Origin: RGIG3178 sp942492795
Lineage (GTDB): Bacteria; Bacillota; Clostridia; Christensenellales; QAND01
Length of the DNA: 64,000 nucleotides
Direction: 5' to 3'
Assembly (NCBI GenBank): GCA_942492795.1
Contig: OW818639.1
Location: 1,550,001 to 1,614,000 of the forward strand
Shown: one piece after another, positions 44,496-53,556 of the stretch
How positions within the stretch are numbered: position 1 is the first letter of the stretch
Layout: every line of letters begins with the position of its first letter
Translations under genes and position numbers: made by a program
The notes under the pieces: model-generated
Database searches by the model: none
What the model was told of the DNA's origin: nothing
Seen by the model: only the letters and a program-made list of their open reading frames with translations

Positions 44496-44978
44496 ATGCC
44501 CATATTCAGCACAAAGGACAGTCAAGGGAATACAACGCTTAACGTGGTGATGGGAAATGGCATATCCACGATCAACAAGGGTTTGCCCGTTTGCTTAACG
44601 GTGCAGGACGGTTATTTTGTGATCCAGCAACGCTTTTCCAAAAATGCATCTGTCGTATTGAAGTGTTCTCAAATCAAGAAAATTCAAAAAATCAGCGAAA
44701 AAGATTTCATCGTTAAAAATTTGAGTTTGGTTGGCAAAGCGGAAAAAGGCGAATCACTCTTCAGCCTGCGTGCAAAAATTCCGGGCCTGAAAACACAAAA
44801 ATCATCGAACTTCAAAGACTTTATCGTCATCAATTATGAATCGACATCCAAAAAAGTTATTATCTTTGAAGAGGTCATCGGAACGACCATCGGTTCAGAA
44901 GAGTTTATTCAACAAGTGCAGGAAACGATAAGAGCAGAAAAGTCCGAAAAGAATGCATTGCAGGAACAAACGCTCTAG
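44496..44978 (+). CDS. Uncharacterised 160-residue protein
   Basis: Start at ATG 44496, five bases after AAAGGA. Predicted soluble and beta-rich in the first two thirds (VCLTVQDGYFVIQQRFSKNASVVLKCSQI, KDFIVINYESTSKKVIIFEEV), with a charged helical C-terminus. The look is of a PH-like domain that recognises short peptides or lipids, but I cannot identify the family. It has a terminator of its own. Confidence 0.65.
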   Translation: MPIFSTKDSQGNTTLNVVMGNGISTINKGLPVCLTVQDGYFVIQQRFSKNASVVLKCSQIKKIQKISEKDFIVKNLSLVGKAEKGESLFSLRAKIPGLKTQKSSNFKDFIVINYESTSKKVIIFEEVIGTTIGSEEFIQQVQETIRAEKSEKNALQEQTL

Positions 44979-44989
44979 ACAAAATTGTG

Positions 44990-45029
44990 GGCAGGGAATG
45001 TGCGCTAGGTTCACGCTCTCTGCCTTTTG
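44990..45029 (+). terminator. Intrinsic terminator
   Basis: GGCAGGGA pairs with TCTCTGCC (one G-U pair) with extra pairing inside the loop, followed by TTTTGTG. Confidence 0.7.
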
Positions 45030-45088
45030 TGTATCCGCACCCAGCCCAATAGGACAATCGTGCAATCAAGAATTAAAAAAACGGATGG

Positions 45089-46306
45089 TTGGCAACAGTG
45101 GCAAAAAGCATACCGATGGTTCCCGCATCTGAATTAAAAAACCGCTTGAAAGCGTTTCGCGCAACGATGGACATGCAAAGCCCGGATTGGAGACTGGCTT
45201 TGTTTGTCAGCAAAATCAACTTGTATTACTTTACGGGTACCATGCAGGAGGGTTTGCTTTTAATCCCACGGGATGCCGAAGCCGTCTTTTGGGTGCGCCG
45301 CAGCTTTGAGAGAGCCATCGAGGAGTCCTACTTTGCGGATATCCGGCAGATGGAGAGCTATCGGGATATTGTGCTTTATGACGAGGTCCCCGCTGCCGTT
45401 TATTTGGAAACGGAGATAATGCCGCTGGCGATGTTAACGCGGCTCATGAAATATTTCCCGTTCTCGGATGCCAAACCACTCGATGCGCAGATCGCAAAAG
45501 TCCGGTCGGTAAAATCGGAGTATGAGCTTGATCTTATGAAAAGATCCGGATTTCTGCACGCGAAAGTTCTGGAACAACGTCTTCCAACCGTATTTCGAAA
45601 AGGGATGAGCGAATTGGATCTCTGTGCGCAGCTTTTTTCCATAATGCTGGAAGAAGGATATCACGGGATCACACGCTTCGCGATGTTCGATACCGAAATC
45701 GTCTTGGGCCAGATGGGATTCGGGGAGAATTCCCTCTATCCCGCTTATTTCAACGGACCCGGCGGAAGTCTTGGCATGAGCCCTGCGTCTCCTTTGCTGG
45801 GCAGCCGGGAGCGCAAACTCCAAAGCGGCGACCTTGTTTTTGTTGACATGGGATTTGGCATACAAGGCTACCATACAGACAAGACCATGACCTACGTATT
45901 TCGCACAGAGCTTCCGACAGACACGGTTTTAAACCACAACAGATGCCTCGATATTCAGGACGAAGTGGCGTCGATGCTCAAACCGGGCGCGATACCCTCC
46001 GAAATTTACCGCACGATCATGCACAAGCAGGATCCGGTATTTTTAAAGAATTTCATGGGTTATCAAAACAGAAAAGCGAAGTTTTTGGGACACGGAATAG
46101 GCCTTGTCATCGATGAGTATCCCGTTATCGCAATGGGATTTGACGAGCCGCTGGAAGAGGGCATGGCAATCGCGCTTGAGCCTAAATACGGCGTGGCCGG
46201 AATCGGCATGGTGGGTATCGAAAACACATTTGTCGTAACCGCTCAAGGCGGGATCTGCATCACGGGATCGGGCAGGGGCCTGATGCCTGTGGATGGAAAC
46301 GATTAA
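45089..46306 (+). CDS. M24-family metallopeptidase (Xaa-Pro aminopeptidase-like)
   Basis: About 405 residues. A creatinase-type N-terminal domain precedes the pita-bread fold. Expected metal ligands: Asp in VFVDMGFG, Asp in GYHTDKT, His in LGHGIG, Glu in LEPKYG and Glu in GIENTFVV, so all five appear present. The TTG at 45089 has a poor ribosome binding site, and GTG 45098 is another possible start. Members remove N-terminal residues before proline or hydrolyse related amides. It stands alone. Confidence 0.88.
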   Translation: MATVAKSIPMVPASELKNRLKAFRATMDMQSPDWRLALFVSKINLYYFTGTMQEGLLLIPRDAEAVFWVRRSFERAIEESYFADIRQMESYRDIVLYDEVPAAVYLETEIMPLAMLTRLMKYFPFSDAKPLDAQIAKVRSVKSEYELDLMKRSGFLHAKVLEQRLPTVFRKGMSELDLCAQLFSIMLEEGYHGITRFAMFDTEIVLGQMGFGENSLYPAYFNGPGGSLGMSPASPLLGSRERKLQSGDLVFVDMGFGIQGYHTDKTMTYVFRTELPTDTVLNHNRCLDIQDEVASMLKPGAIPSEIYRTIMHKQDPVFLKNFMGYQNRKAKFLGHGIGLVIDEYPVIAMGFDEPLEEGMAIALEPKYGVAGIGMVGIENTFVVTAQGGICITGSGRGLMPVDGND

Positions 46307-46470
46307 AGCAGAGCATTGAACGGTTTTTTATTCCTGTCGCTTGTTCATTCATTTTTTGAACGAGCCTAAGTCAACTGGCAATTGTAAAAAAGTTTCTGTT
46401 GGTATATATATTGGATTAGGCTTATTTTCTTTTCATGAATGTTTATCGCAAATTTGATTGTGGTTTTTGG

Positions 46471-46498
46471 TTGACCATGATGCATATAGTTTTATTAT
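46471..46498 (+). promoter_or_regulatory. Promoter for the MFS exporter gene
   Basis: TTGACC (46471-46476), 16-base spacer, TATTAT (46493-46498), about 50 bases before the ATG. Confidence 0.6.
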
Positions 46499-46551
46499 GT
46501 ATGATTTAATGTTGGCAAAGGCCGATAAATTTATAAAAAGGAATTCATCAT

Positions 46552-47829
46552 ATGCAATCAAAACAGAATACATTTATGCAAACCACTTTTAAATCTTTAC
46601 GCAACAGAAACTATCGTTACTATTGGATCGGACAGTGCATCTCGGTCATTGGCACGCAGATGCAGCGTACAACGCAGTTTTACCTGGCTGACAGCCTTAC
46701 AAAGTCCCCGCTTTTGGTAGGCTTAATGGGGGCTTGCCAATTCTTACCGCTGCTTTTGTTTTCGCTTTTTGCAGGGGTCATCGCCGACCGCTTTGATAAA
46801 AAGAAAGTGTTGCTGGTCACGCAATCCTTGTATATGCTTCAGGCGTTTGTAATGGCATTTTTAACGCTCACCGGGCTCATACGGTACTGGCACCTGCTCG
46901 TTTTGATCATCTTCTATGGGATAACACAAAGCTTTGACATGCCTGTGCGTCAGGCATTCGTCTATGAGCTGGTCGGAAAAGAGGATATTCTCAACGCCAT
47001 ATCGCTCAATTCTTCCATTATGAATCTCGGCAGGATCATCGGCCCTACCGTTGCAGGTGTGCTGATGGTGTTTTTCAGTCCCGGCATGTGCTTTTTGGTC
47101 AATGCGTTGAGCTATCTGGCCGTTATCGCCGGAATCATGATGATCCGCCTTGAGAAGCGCGAATCAAGGCCCGCAAGCAAGAGACTGCTCGGAGAGTTGA
47201 AAAATGGCCTCATCTATATGAAGCGAAGCGAAGTCCTTATGATGTGCATTACGATTATGATGGTGGTAAGCACGTTTTCGCTGAACAACGATGTCAACGT
47301 AACCACCTTTAACAGAGTCGTCTTTGCGGGTGGTCCCAAAGGGCTGGCTACGCTGATGTCAGCCATGGGTGTTGGCTCTCTTGTCGGAACCATGTATATG
47401 GCGTATTCCAGCAAACACGGCGTGCGGAAACGGTTTCTGCTGTATTGCAGTGTATTGGTTGCATTGCTTCAGATGTCCAGCATTCTCATGCATCAGTTCT
47501 ACATGTTTATGCTGTTGCTCGTCGTGCTGGGCGGCGTCAACGTGATGTATATGAATACGATGACGGCACTGTTTCAAGTCAACGCGACGGACGAATACCG
47601 CGGAAGGGTCATGAGCGTTTACGGATTCATCAACCAGGGCTCTCACCCCTTGGGCAATACCGTTGCGGGAGCCGCAATGCAAATGCTGGGCGGCGGCATG
47701 GGTTATTTCTTTGGGGGATCGTCCACGTTGTTGCTGCTGTCCCTCGTATTTCTTGTAAAACGCAAGACCCTAAAAGCATGGATCACGGAAAAGAACGGAA
47801 ACGGTGAAAAGACTTCGGAAGCGTCATAG
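46552..47829 (+). CDS. MFS exporter (EntS/MFS_3-type)
   Basis: 425 residues with an AAAGGAA ribosome binding site. The first helices read FKSLRNRNYRYYWIGQCISVIG, the typical opening of the MFS_3/EntS group, and the loop 2-3 element is GVIADRFDKKKVLLVTQ. It has twelve hydrophobic segments. DMPVRQAFVYELVGKEDILNAISLNSS is a conserved internal motif of this group. Members export siderophores, macrolides or peptides. No linked biosynthesis or resistance gene indicates the substrate. Confidence 0.88.
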   Translation: MQSKQNTFMQTTFKSLRNRNYRYYWIGQCISVIGTQMQRTTQFYLADSLTKSPLLVGLMGACQFLPLLLFSLFAGVIADRFDKKKVLLVTQSLYMLQAFVMAFLTLTGLIRYWHLLVLIIFYGITQSFDMPVRQAFVYELVGKEDILNAISLNSSIMNLGRIIGPTVAGVLMVFFSPGMCFLVNALSYLAVIAGIMMIRLEKRESRPASKRLLGELKNGLIYMKRSEVLMMCITIMMVVSTFSLNNDVNVTTFNRVVFAGGPKGLATLMSAMGVGSLVGTMYMAYSSKHGVRKRFLLYCSVLVALLQMSSILMHQFYMFMLLLVVLGGVNVMYMNTMTALFQVNATDEYRGRVMSVYGFINQGSHPLGNTVAGAAMQMLGGGMGYFFGGSSTLLLLSLVFLVKRKTLKAWITEKNGNGEKTSEAS

Positions 47830-47984
47830 CTATAAGATCACCGTATGGATACGCCAAGCGATAAAAGGTTTTTTTGCAAAAACAGTACATTGTGGGGAAT
47901 AGTATGATAAACTGTAATCCGCTGCATGGATTATAGGGAAATGATGTGGTGTTTCCCCCGGTTATTTGTCTTTACGATTCATAG

Positions 47985-48017
47985 CCACAATTTCCGCTTG
48001 TGGAGGTTGTGGTTTTT
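47985..48017 (+). terminator. Intrinsic terminator
   Basis: CCACAATTTCC pairs with GGAGGTTGTGG (two G-U pairs), followed by TTTTT. It lies 155 bases after the MFS exporter gene. Confidence 0.7.
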
Positions 48018-48101
48018 CATTTGGATGCGCGGCACGAATAAAAGCCACGCGGGAACTGCCGGATAAAACAGGGAGCAATTTTATGTCAATAAGGAGTAAC
48101 A

Positions 48102-49409
48102 ATGGAATTCAAAGATCTACCGATAATAGAGCCAATCCAAAAGGCATTGGGCAATCTGCAATACACAACGCCCACGCCGATTCAGGAACAGGCGATCCCG
48201 CCCATTATGGAGGGAAGGGACGTACTGGGCTGCGCACAGACCGGCACGGGCAAAACAGCGGCATTCGCCGTGCCCATACTGCAAAGGCTGTATCTTAAAA
48301 GCCAAGCTGTCACCAACAATGCAAAGCGCCCGATCCGTTCGCTCATTCTAAGCCCGACGAGGGAACTTGCCATGCAGATCTACGAAAGTTTCTGCGCCTA
48401 CGGCAAGTATACCGGCTTGCGATTTGCCGTCGTTTTTGGCGGTGTATCGCAGAAACCGCAGGAGTATGCGCTTCAAAAGGGCGTGGATATTCTTGTCGCA
48501 ACACCGGGCAGGCTGGATGATTTGATGAATCAAGGCTTCATTAATCTTAGCAACGTGGAGATATTGACGCTCGATGAGGCGGATATGATGCTGGATATGG
48601 GTTTCATCCATGCTGTCAGAAAGATCATAGCCAAGATCCCGACCGAGCGGCAAACACTGTTTTTCTCCGCGACGATGCCACCGGAAATTCTGGATCTGTC
48701 CCGAACGATCCTATCGAATCCGGTGAGGATTACCATTACACCCGATGCACCGGCGGTGGAGGCCATCGATCAACGGATCTATTTTGTGGACAAGATAAAC
48801 AAACGGCAGCTGCTGCTGTATCTTCTTCATGATAAGTCCATCACTTCTGCGCTGGTGTTTACAAGGACGAAGCATAGCGCGGACCGCGTGGTGCAGGAGC
48901 TTTGGAAAGGACAGATAAGAGCGGATGTCATCCACGGCAACAAATCGCAAAACGCGCGGCAACAGGCATTGAAAAGCTTTAAGAACGGAGCGATCCGGGT
49001 TCTTGTGGCAACGGACGTCGCGGCACGCGGCCTTGATATTGACGATATATCCCATGTCTTCAATTTCGATCTTCCCGAGGTGCCGGAAACATACGTGCAC
49101 CGTATCGGAAGAACGGGACGCGCCGGAAACAGCGGAATCGCCATTTCCTTTTGCGATATCGAGGAAAAGACGCTGCTCAAGGATATCGAAAAGCTGTTGG
49201 GAAAACCCATCCAATCGGTTTCCGATCACCCGTTTCCGCTGCGGATCATACATGTGCCGCCGAAACAGCCAAGGACAATGCGCGAAATGCCGCGACAGGA
49301 GCAACAAAGAAGGCCGGGCATGCAAAGCGGCATGCAGCAACACGGCACTGCGCGGGGCAGAGGATACGCAGGCAGCCAGCATGGACCGCGAAGCCATAAG
49401 CCGTCGTAA
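48102..49409 (+). CDS. DEAD-box ATP-dependent RNA helicase (RhlE-like)
   Basis: 435 residues with an AAGGAG ribosome binding site. Motifs in order: Q motif (TPTPIQEQAIP), AQTGTGKT, PTRELA, TPGRLDDL, LDEADMML, FSATMP, VFTRTK, ATDVAARGLDI and HRIGRTGRAG. A short tail of about 60 residues is rich in Arg, Gln and Gly (PRQEQQRRPGMQSG, then TARGRGYAG), typical of RhlE-type helicases. It unwinds short RNA duplexes in ribosome assembly or cold adaptation. Confidence 0.96.
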   Translation: MEFKDLPIIEPIQKALGNLQYTTPTPIQEQAIPPIMEGRDVLGCAQTGTGKTAAFAVPILQRLYLKSQAVTNNAKRPIRSLILSPTRELAMQIYESFCAYGKYTGLRFAVVFGGVSQKPQEYALQKGVDILVATPGRLDDLMNQGFINLSNVEILTLDEADMMLDMGFIHAVRKIIAKIPTERQTLFFSATMPPEILDLSRTILSNPVRITITPDAPAVEAIDQRIYFVDKINKRQLLLYLLHDKSITSALVFTRTKHSADRVVQELWKGQIRADVIHGNKSQNARQQALKSFKNGAIRVLVATDVAARGLDIDDISHVFNFDLPEVPETYVHRIGRTGRAGNSGIAISFCDIEEKTLLKDIEKLLGKPIQSVSDHPFPLRIIHVPPKQPRTMREMPRQEQQRRPGMQSGMQQHGTARGRGYAGSQHGPRSHKPS

Positions 49410-49482
49410 TCGCACGGGGACGACAGGCATGCCACAGCGTGACAAGGTGATATTTTCGAAATAAGCCGTAAGTAATGACGGA

Positions 49483-49521
49483 ACAGCCCCTGCTGATGCA
49501 TAAAGCGAGGGCTGTTTTTTT
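49483..49521 (+). terminator. Intrinsic terminator
   Basis: ACAGCCC pairs with GGGCTGT, with inner pairing (CTGCT/AGCGAG region), followed by TTTTTTT. It ends the helicase gene. Confidence 0.85.
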
Positions 49522-49610
49522 AATGACGGCAATCTGTTGAATCCTTCCAATAAGGAGCAACTTTCGCAGGAATGATACAATAAAACCTATATAGTATTAA
49601 ACCCAATATA

Positions 49611-49619
49611 TGGTATAAT
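49611..49619 (+). promoter_or_regulatory. Extended -10 promoter
   Basis: TGGTATAAT, 57 bases before the ATG of the zinc alcohol dehydrogenase. The -35 is weak. Confidence 0.55.
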
Positions 49620-49675
49620 ATCGGAAGGGATTTCTCCGTTTGGAGAAAGAAAAATTTGAAAGTGAGGAAATGAGT

Positions 49676-50737
49676 ATGGCACCAACCGTAAAACATTTTG
49701 GAGCGATCATGGGGCACAACGTAGCCGAGATGCATGAGGAACCGCTGCGTCCAATCGGTCCGGATGAGATCCTTGTCAAAGGCGAGACCTGCAACATCTG
49801 CACAACGGATTATCAGCAATGGCAGGGTCTGCGCGACCATCAAGGCTTCCCGATGGCAGGCGGACATGAGTGGTCCGGTATCATCGTGGAAAAGGGCGAA
49901 AAGGTTATTGATATGTTCCAGGTCGGCGACCGTGTCGGTACCGGCGGAGCAGGCTGCGGAATGTGCGATAATTGCCGCAGGGGGCTTACATCGGATTGCT
50001 CGTCACGCGCCGGCGGAAGGCAAATGACGAACGGTTTTTACGGCCAACACGCATTCGCGGACTATATCATTCTGAACCAGCGGACAACCTACAAGCTTTC
50101 CAAGGAAATCTCCGCGGCGGAAGCCGGCTTTTTGGAGCCGTTGGCCACTGCCGTATCGGGAAATAAAAAAGTTCGAGTCAGCCCGATGGAAGATGTCGTC
50201 GTCATCGGTGCAGGCACGATGGGCCTTGTAAACGCGCAGGTCGCGCATGCATTCGGAGCCCGCGTGATGATCTCGGAATTGACACCCAAAAAGTTGGAGC
50301 GCGCCGCTTCGATGGGATTTGCGGATATCATCGATGCGAAGAATTGCGACCCCGTAGAGGAAGTCAAGAAATTGACCGGCGGCAAGGGCGCTGATGTCGT
50401 TATCGTGGCAGTGGGCAATACGTTCGCTTACAAGCAGGCTTATGCAATGCTCAAACCGCTCCGCGGCAGAATATTGCTGTTTGCGGCCGGATATCCGAAG
50501 CCGGAGATGCAGATCGACCCCAACGAGATCCATTATCGGAAGATAGAGATCATCGGAACGATGAGCGGCAATACGGCGGACTTCGTCGATTCCGCGCAGC
50601 TGATGGGCAAGAAGCTCGTCAATATGAGCTATTCACTCGAAGGGAAAGTATTCCCGCTGCGTGAGATCCAGGCTGCATATGAAGCTGCTGCGACACCGGA
50701 TATGTACCGCGTAACCGTAGATCTGCAAGGAATCTAG
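49676..50737 (+). CDS. Zinc-binding alcohol/polyol dehydrogenase (MDR family)
   Basis: 353 residues from ATG 49676, which sits eight bases after GAGG; upstream ATGs at 49640 and 49670 are less well placed. Catalytic zinc ligands: Cys in NICTTD and GHEWSG (His-Glu), with structural zinc cysteines in GCGMCDNCRRGLTSDC. The NAD(P) motif is VVIGAGTMGLVNAQ. The pattern fits threonine/sorbitol/butanediol dehydrogenase relatives; the substrate is open. Confidence 0.92.
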   Translation: MAPTVKHFGAIMGHNVAEMHEEPLRPIGPDEILVKGETCNICTTDYQQWQGLRDHQGFPMAGGHEWSGIIVEKGEKVIDMFQVGDRVGTGGAGCGMCDNCRRGLTSDCSSRAGGRQMTNGFYGQHAFADYIILNQRTTYKLSKEISAAEAGFLEPLATAVSGNKKVRVSPMEDVVVIGAGTMGLVNAQVAHAFGARVMISELTPKKLERAASMGFADIIDAKNCDPVEEVKKLTGGKGADVVIVAVGNTFAYKQAYAMLKPLRGRILLFAAGYPKPEMQIDPNEIHYRKIEIIGTMSGNTADFVDSAQLMGKKLVNMSYSLEGKVFPLREIQAAYEAAATPDMYRVTVDLQGI

Positions 50738-50750
50738 GCCTTAAAAACGT

Positions 50751-50778
50751 AAAAGGGTGGCAAATGCCACCCTTTTTT
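50751..50778 (+). terminator. Intrinsic terminator
   Basis: AAAAGGGTGGCA pairs with TGCCACCCTTTT around a 2-base loop, followed by further T. It ends the zinc dehydrogenase gene. Confidence 0.92.
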
Positions 50779-51189
50779 CTATGTAAAGAAGTGCAAACAC
50801 AACGAAACAATGACCTTCGGATATATTTCAGTTTGGCGATTCAATCTCGACATACGAGTGTCCTTTCACGGATGAATTTACTACAGAATTCGGTGACATG
50901 TCTTTAATATCAAATAGTAATGATGCGATGATGTGTTGCTATGTGCATCGTCTTATATTGTGAAACCATGGAAATATTGGAATGGTATGGATGCGTTTTT
51001 TAAACGGTTTCGAATGATAGTTTGCATCGGCAGCACCCTTTTAAGGATGCCTTTGACAGGATGAGCGTATCAGGATAAAATAAATGATTGAGAAGAAAAA
51101 AAATCGCCGTATTGGCCGTGAATCGCGCGGCCAGAGTATTAGGCAAAAGGGCTGTCAACGAAGATCTTTGGACAGGAAGAGGAGAGGAA
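50779..51189. other. Intergenic region and leader of the SH3 protein gene
   Basis: The left part holds no recognisable feature. From 51082 the transcribed leader can form two hairpins: GGCCG/CGGCC (about 51114-51133) and CTGTC/GACAG (about 51152-51176). Neither matches a riboswitch class I know. Confidence 0.4.
51053..51081 (+). promoter_or_regulatory. Promoter for the SH3/peptidoglycan-binding protein
   Basis: TTGACA (51053-51058), 17-base spacer, TAAAAT (51076-51081). It gives a leader of about 100 bases. Confidence 0.7.
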
Positions 51190-52599
51190 ATGTACCGTTT
51201 TCGATGGCGGATAGTAGTTGTAAGCCTCTTGTTGAGCATAACAATGGTTTTTAACATAGCATGCATGTCTGTTTCGGCGTTCGCAGCCTCCTCGGTGGGG
51301 GATTCGGGGGATTTGGGAAGCAATTTGCTGAATTTCCCGGTAGCCAACGCGCAGATATTACGAGAAGACTTTAACACCGGCAATTTGTTCCTATATCCTG
51401 CAAGTCTGATCCCACAGACTACCGGTTCGATCGGCATTCCTGCAGCCACGGACGGAGGTTCCCAGCCATCAACAGATGGCGGCGGAGAAGGGGACGATTC
51501 AGCGGTCGATACGCCGGACGAACCGGAAATCGTAGCAACTGTGGCGCGCGTGGTTGGCTCGAGTGTGAAAATGTATGCCGCCGCAACGGTTGATTCGCCG
51601 ATCGCAGCCGATTTGAGCGACGGCGTAACGCTGAGCATTATCGGAAAAGAAGGCCAATGGCTGCACGTATCGTTTGGCATTATACAAGGATATGTAAAAA
51701 GCACAAATGTATTTCAAGTATTGCCGGCTGGTATGAGCGGATACATCATGCGCGACGGGATCAACTTTCGAGAACAAAACAATACGGATGCTTTGATCTT
51801 AGAAACGCTCTTTGCAGGGACAGGCGTACAGGCGCTGGACTATGCAAACGGCTGGTACCGGATACTGTATAGCGGCAAATACGGGTATGTGCGAAGCGAT
51901 TGCATCGTTGTATCCGGGGCGTATACCGGAACGCAGACGACACTGCTAAAGGGCGGAATGAGCGGCAATGCGGTCAAACAAGCGCAGAGTGAACTCAAGC
52001 GGCGGGGTTTCTTTGTGGGCCTAGCCAACGGAGACTATGGCTCGGAGACCGCCAAAGCCGTCGAGGCTTTTCAGGCAATGGCGAACCTCGATTCGGATGG
52101 CATTTTGGGACCGCAGACGCTGGGAATGCTCTATGGAAGCAACAATATAAAATTGACCGTTTCGATAGCGCAAAAGGTAGGCGTAAAAGGAAAGGCCAAA
52201 ATGACCGACTGGAGCAGGGTCAGCAATCTGATCCCCAACGGCGCGAAATTTAAAGTCATCGATGTTCGAACAGGCGTTTCATGGTACCAAATACGCTCGT
52301 GCGGACATTTTCATATGGACTGCGATACAGCGTCGGCTGCCGATACGGCGAAACTCAAAAGCGTATACGGCGGCAAATGGACGTGGGCACGGCGACCGAT
52401 CTGGGTGGTCTATAGGGGTTATGTATTCGCCGCAAGCATGAACGGCATGCCGCATGCGCCCAACGAAAAGGTTGTATCCGGCAACAATTTTCCCGGCATT
52501 AACTGTATCCATTTTCTAAACAGCAAAATACATGCAACCGGGAAAATAGACTCCGTGCACCAGTCGTGCATCCGGTCGGCATACAACGCAGGCAAATAA
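51190..52599 (+). CDS. Secreted SH3 / peptidoglycan-binding protein with a conserved C-terminal domain
   Basis: 469 residues from ATG 51190 (AGGAGAGGAA upstream). A signal peptide (about 1-38, ending SVSAFAAS) is followed by a Ser/Gly/Pro/Asp-rich linker. Two bacterial SH3 domains come next (about 118-180 and 185-240), then a PG_binding_1 helix bundle (LLKGGMSGNAVKQAQSELKR ... DSDGILGPQTLGML). The C-terminal domain of about 150 residues contains GHFHMDCDTASAADTAKLK and INCIHFLNSKIHATGKID, with conserved His and Cys. I have seen similar CIHF..H tails in clostridial wall proteins but know no activity. Probable cell-wall or spore-cortex protein. Confidence 0.85.
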   Translation: MYRFRWRIVVVSLLLSITMVFNIACMSVSAFAASSVGDSGDLGSNLLNFPVANAQILREDFNTGNLFLYPASLIPQTTGSIGIPAATDGGSQPSTDGGGEGDDSAVDTPDEPEIVATVARVVGSSVKMYAAATVDSPIAADLSDGVTLSIIGKEGQWLHVSFGIIQGYVKSTNVFQVLPAGMSGYIMRDGINFREQNNTDALILETLFAGTGVQALDYANGWYRILYSGKYGYVRSDCIVVSGAYTGTQTTLLKGGMSGNAVKQAQSELKRRGFFVGLANGDYGSETAKAVEAFQAMANLDSDGILGPQTLGMLYGSNNIKLTVSIAQKVGVKGKAKMTDWSRVSNLIPNGAKFKVIDVRTGVSWYQIRSCGHFHMDCDTASAADTAKLKSVYGGKWTWARRPIWVVYRGYVFAASMNGMPHAPNEKVVSGNNFPGINCIHFLNSKIHATGKIDSVHQSCIRSAYNAGK

Positions 52600-52626
52600 G
52601 GCGCAACAGAAAGGTTTTCGCATAAA

Positions 52627-52671
52627 AGAATCTCCTATTTTGGATCAACACCAAACGGGAGGTTCTTTTTT
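52627..52671 (+). terminator. Intrinsic terminator
   Basis: AGAATCTCC pairs with GGAGGTTCT (one G-U pair), followed by TTTTT. It ends the SH3 protein gene. Confidence 0.8.
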
Positions 52672-52697
52672 AAGTATCAAAAGCAATTTAGGCGCTA

Positions 52698-52726
52698 TTG
52701 TCATCCTGATTCATATAGGGTATAAT
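52698..52726 (+). promoter_or_regulatory. Promoter of the TetR-family gene
   Basis: TTGTCA (52698-52703), 17-base spacer, TATAAT (52721-52726), one mismatch from full consensus. Confidence 0.75.
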
Positions 52727-52740
52727 TTTATCAAGAAAAC

Positions 52741-52759
52741 GACCGAACGGTCGGTCGGT
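52741..52759. promoter_or_regulatory. TetR-type operator
   Basis: GACCG-AA-CGGTC is a perfect inverted repeat extended by CGGTCGGT, the classic palindrome of many TetR/AcrR repressors (ACCGACCG type). It lies about 14 bases after the -10 and before the regulator's ATG, which indicates autorepression. Confidence 0.75.
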
Positions 52760-52777
52760 AGAATTGGGAGAAAAGCC

Positions 52778-53425
52778 ATGTCCATTCAGGATGCGCGCCA
52801 GGATAAGAAAAAGACTATATACAAGGCAGCACTAGAGGCCTACGCCAGATACGGTATTCATGCTGCCACAGCCAGACAGATCGCTGAAATTGCCCATATC
52901 GGAAAGTCAACCATATTTGAGTATTTTGAAAGTACCGAAGCTTTGATGGACGAGGCATTTTCCTGGCATATCAGCGAGGAAAACGCTATATGGGACAGGC
53001 TGCATATTCTCGCGAAGTCGATTCCCGCAACGGCATTGTCAGTGTATTTTGACAACCTGATCAAGGTAATTCTTACCGAACCGCGTAAAATGCTTCTTCT
53101 GTCGCAATACGCCACGACCATTCTCGCTTCCGATGGTGAATTTTCACAAATCAAAGTGCAATACGCACAGAAGCTGCAACCCGCAGCAGATGCTTTGCTT
53201 GAAGAGTTCAGGTTTATTGTGGATACGGGCATCGCATCCGGTGCTTTTAAGCCTCTGAACATGAATGCGGGGGATGTTGCGTTGCTTATCCATGCCATTG
53301 TCAGGCAGATGCAGGCACAGGTATTTATTCCGGATCCCTCACAGATCAGAAACACCTGCAAAAGGCTTAAACATATGGCCTTTGCGCTGCTTGGCGTTGA
53401 TGACAAGGCGGGATCAAACGGGTGA
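52778..53425 (+). CDS. TetR-family transcriptional regulator
   Basis: 215 residues from ATG 52778 (GGGAG upstream). The N-terminal helix-turn-helix reads KKKTIYKAALEAYARYGIHA then TARQIAEIAHIGKSTIFEYF, the TetR pattern. The C-terminal ligand-binding bundle is not diagnostic. No transporter or enzyme shares its transcript, so its target beyond itself is unknown. Confidence 0.92.
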   Translation: MSIQDARQDKKKTIYKAALEAYARYGIHAATARQIAEIAHIGKSTIFEYFESTEALMDEAFSWHISEENAIWDRLHILAKSIPATALSVYFDNLIKVILTEPRKMLLLSQYATTILASDGEFSQIKVQYAQKLQPAADALLEEFRFIVDTGIASGAFKPLNMNAGDVALLIHAIVRQMQAQVFIPDPSQIRNTCKRLKHMAFALLGVDDKAGSNG

Positions 53426-53502
53426 TGCGGGAACAAATTCTGCCCAAAATCACGAGATTCGATAAAAATGCATTTTGAATTGGTTCCTTATGGAGAGACG
53501 AA

Positions 53503-53532
53503 AAAGGACAGCTGAAAAAGCAGCTGTCCTTT
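53503..53532. terminator. Bidirectional intrinsic terminator
   Basis: AAAGGACAGCTG and CAGCTGTCCTTT pair perfectly over 12 bp, with T-runs on both strands. It separates the TetR gene from the convergent HpcH/HpaI gene. Confidence 0.9.
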
Positions 53533-53556
53533 AAAATTATGAGACTTGCGAAAGGA

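Noticed and set aside
46338..46366. Hairpin GCTTGTTCA/TGAACGAGC after the M24 peptidase gene as terminator
   Set aside because: No T-run follows and the stem is short; left unassigned.
51082..51189. Possible c-di-GMP or c-di-AMP riboswitch in the SH3 protein leader
   Set aside because: Two hairpins are present but the conserved core sequences of those riboswitch classes are not.
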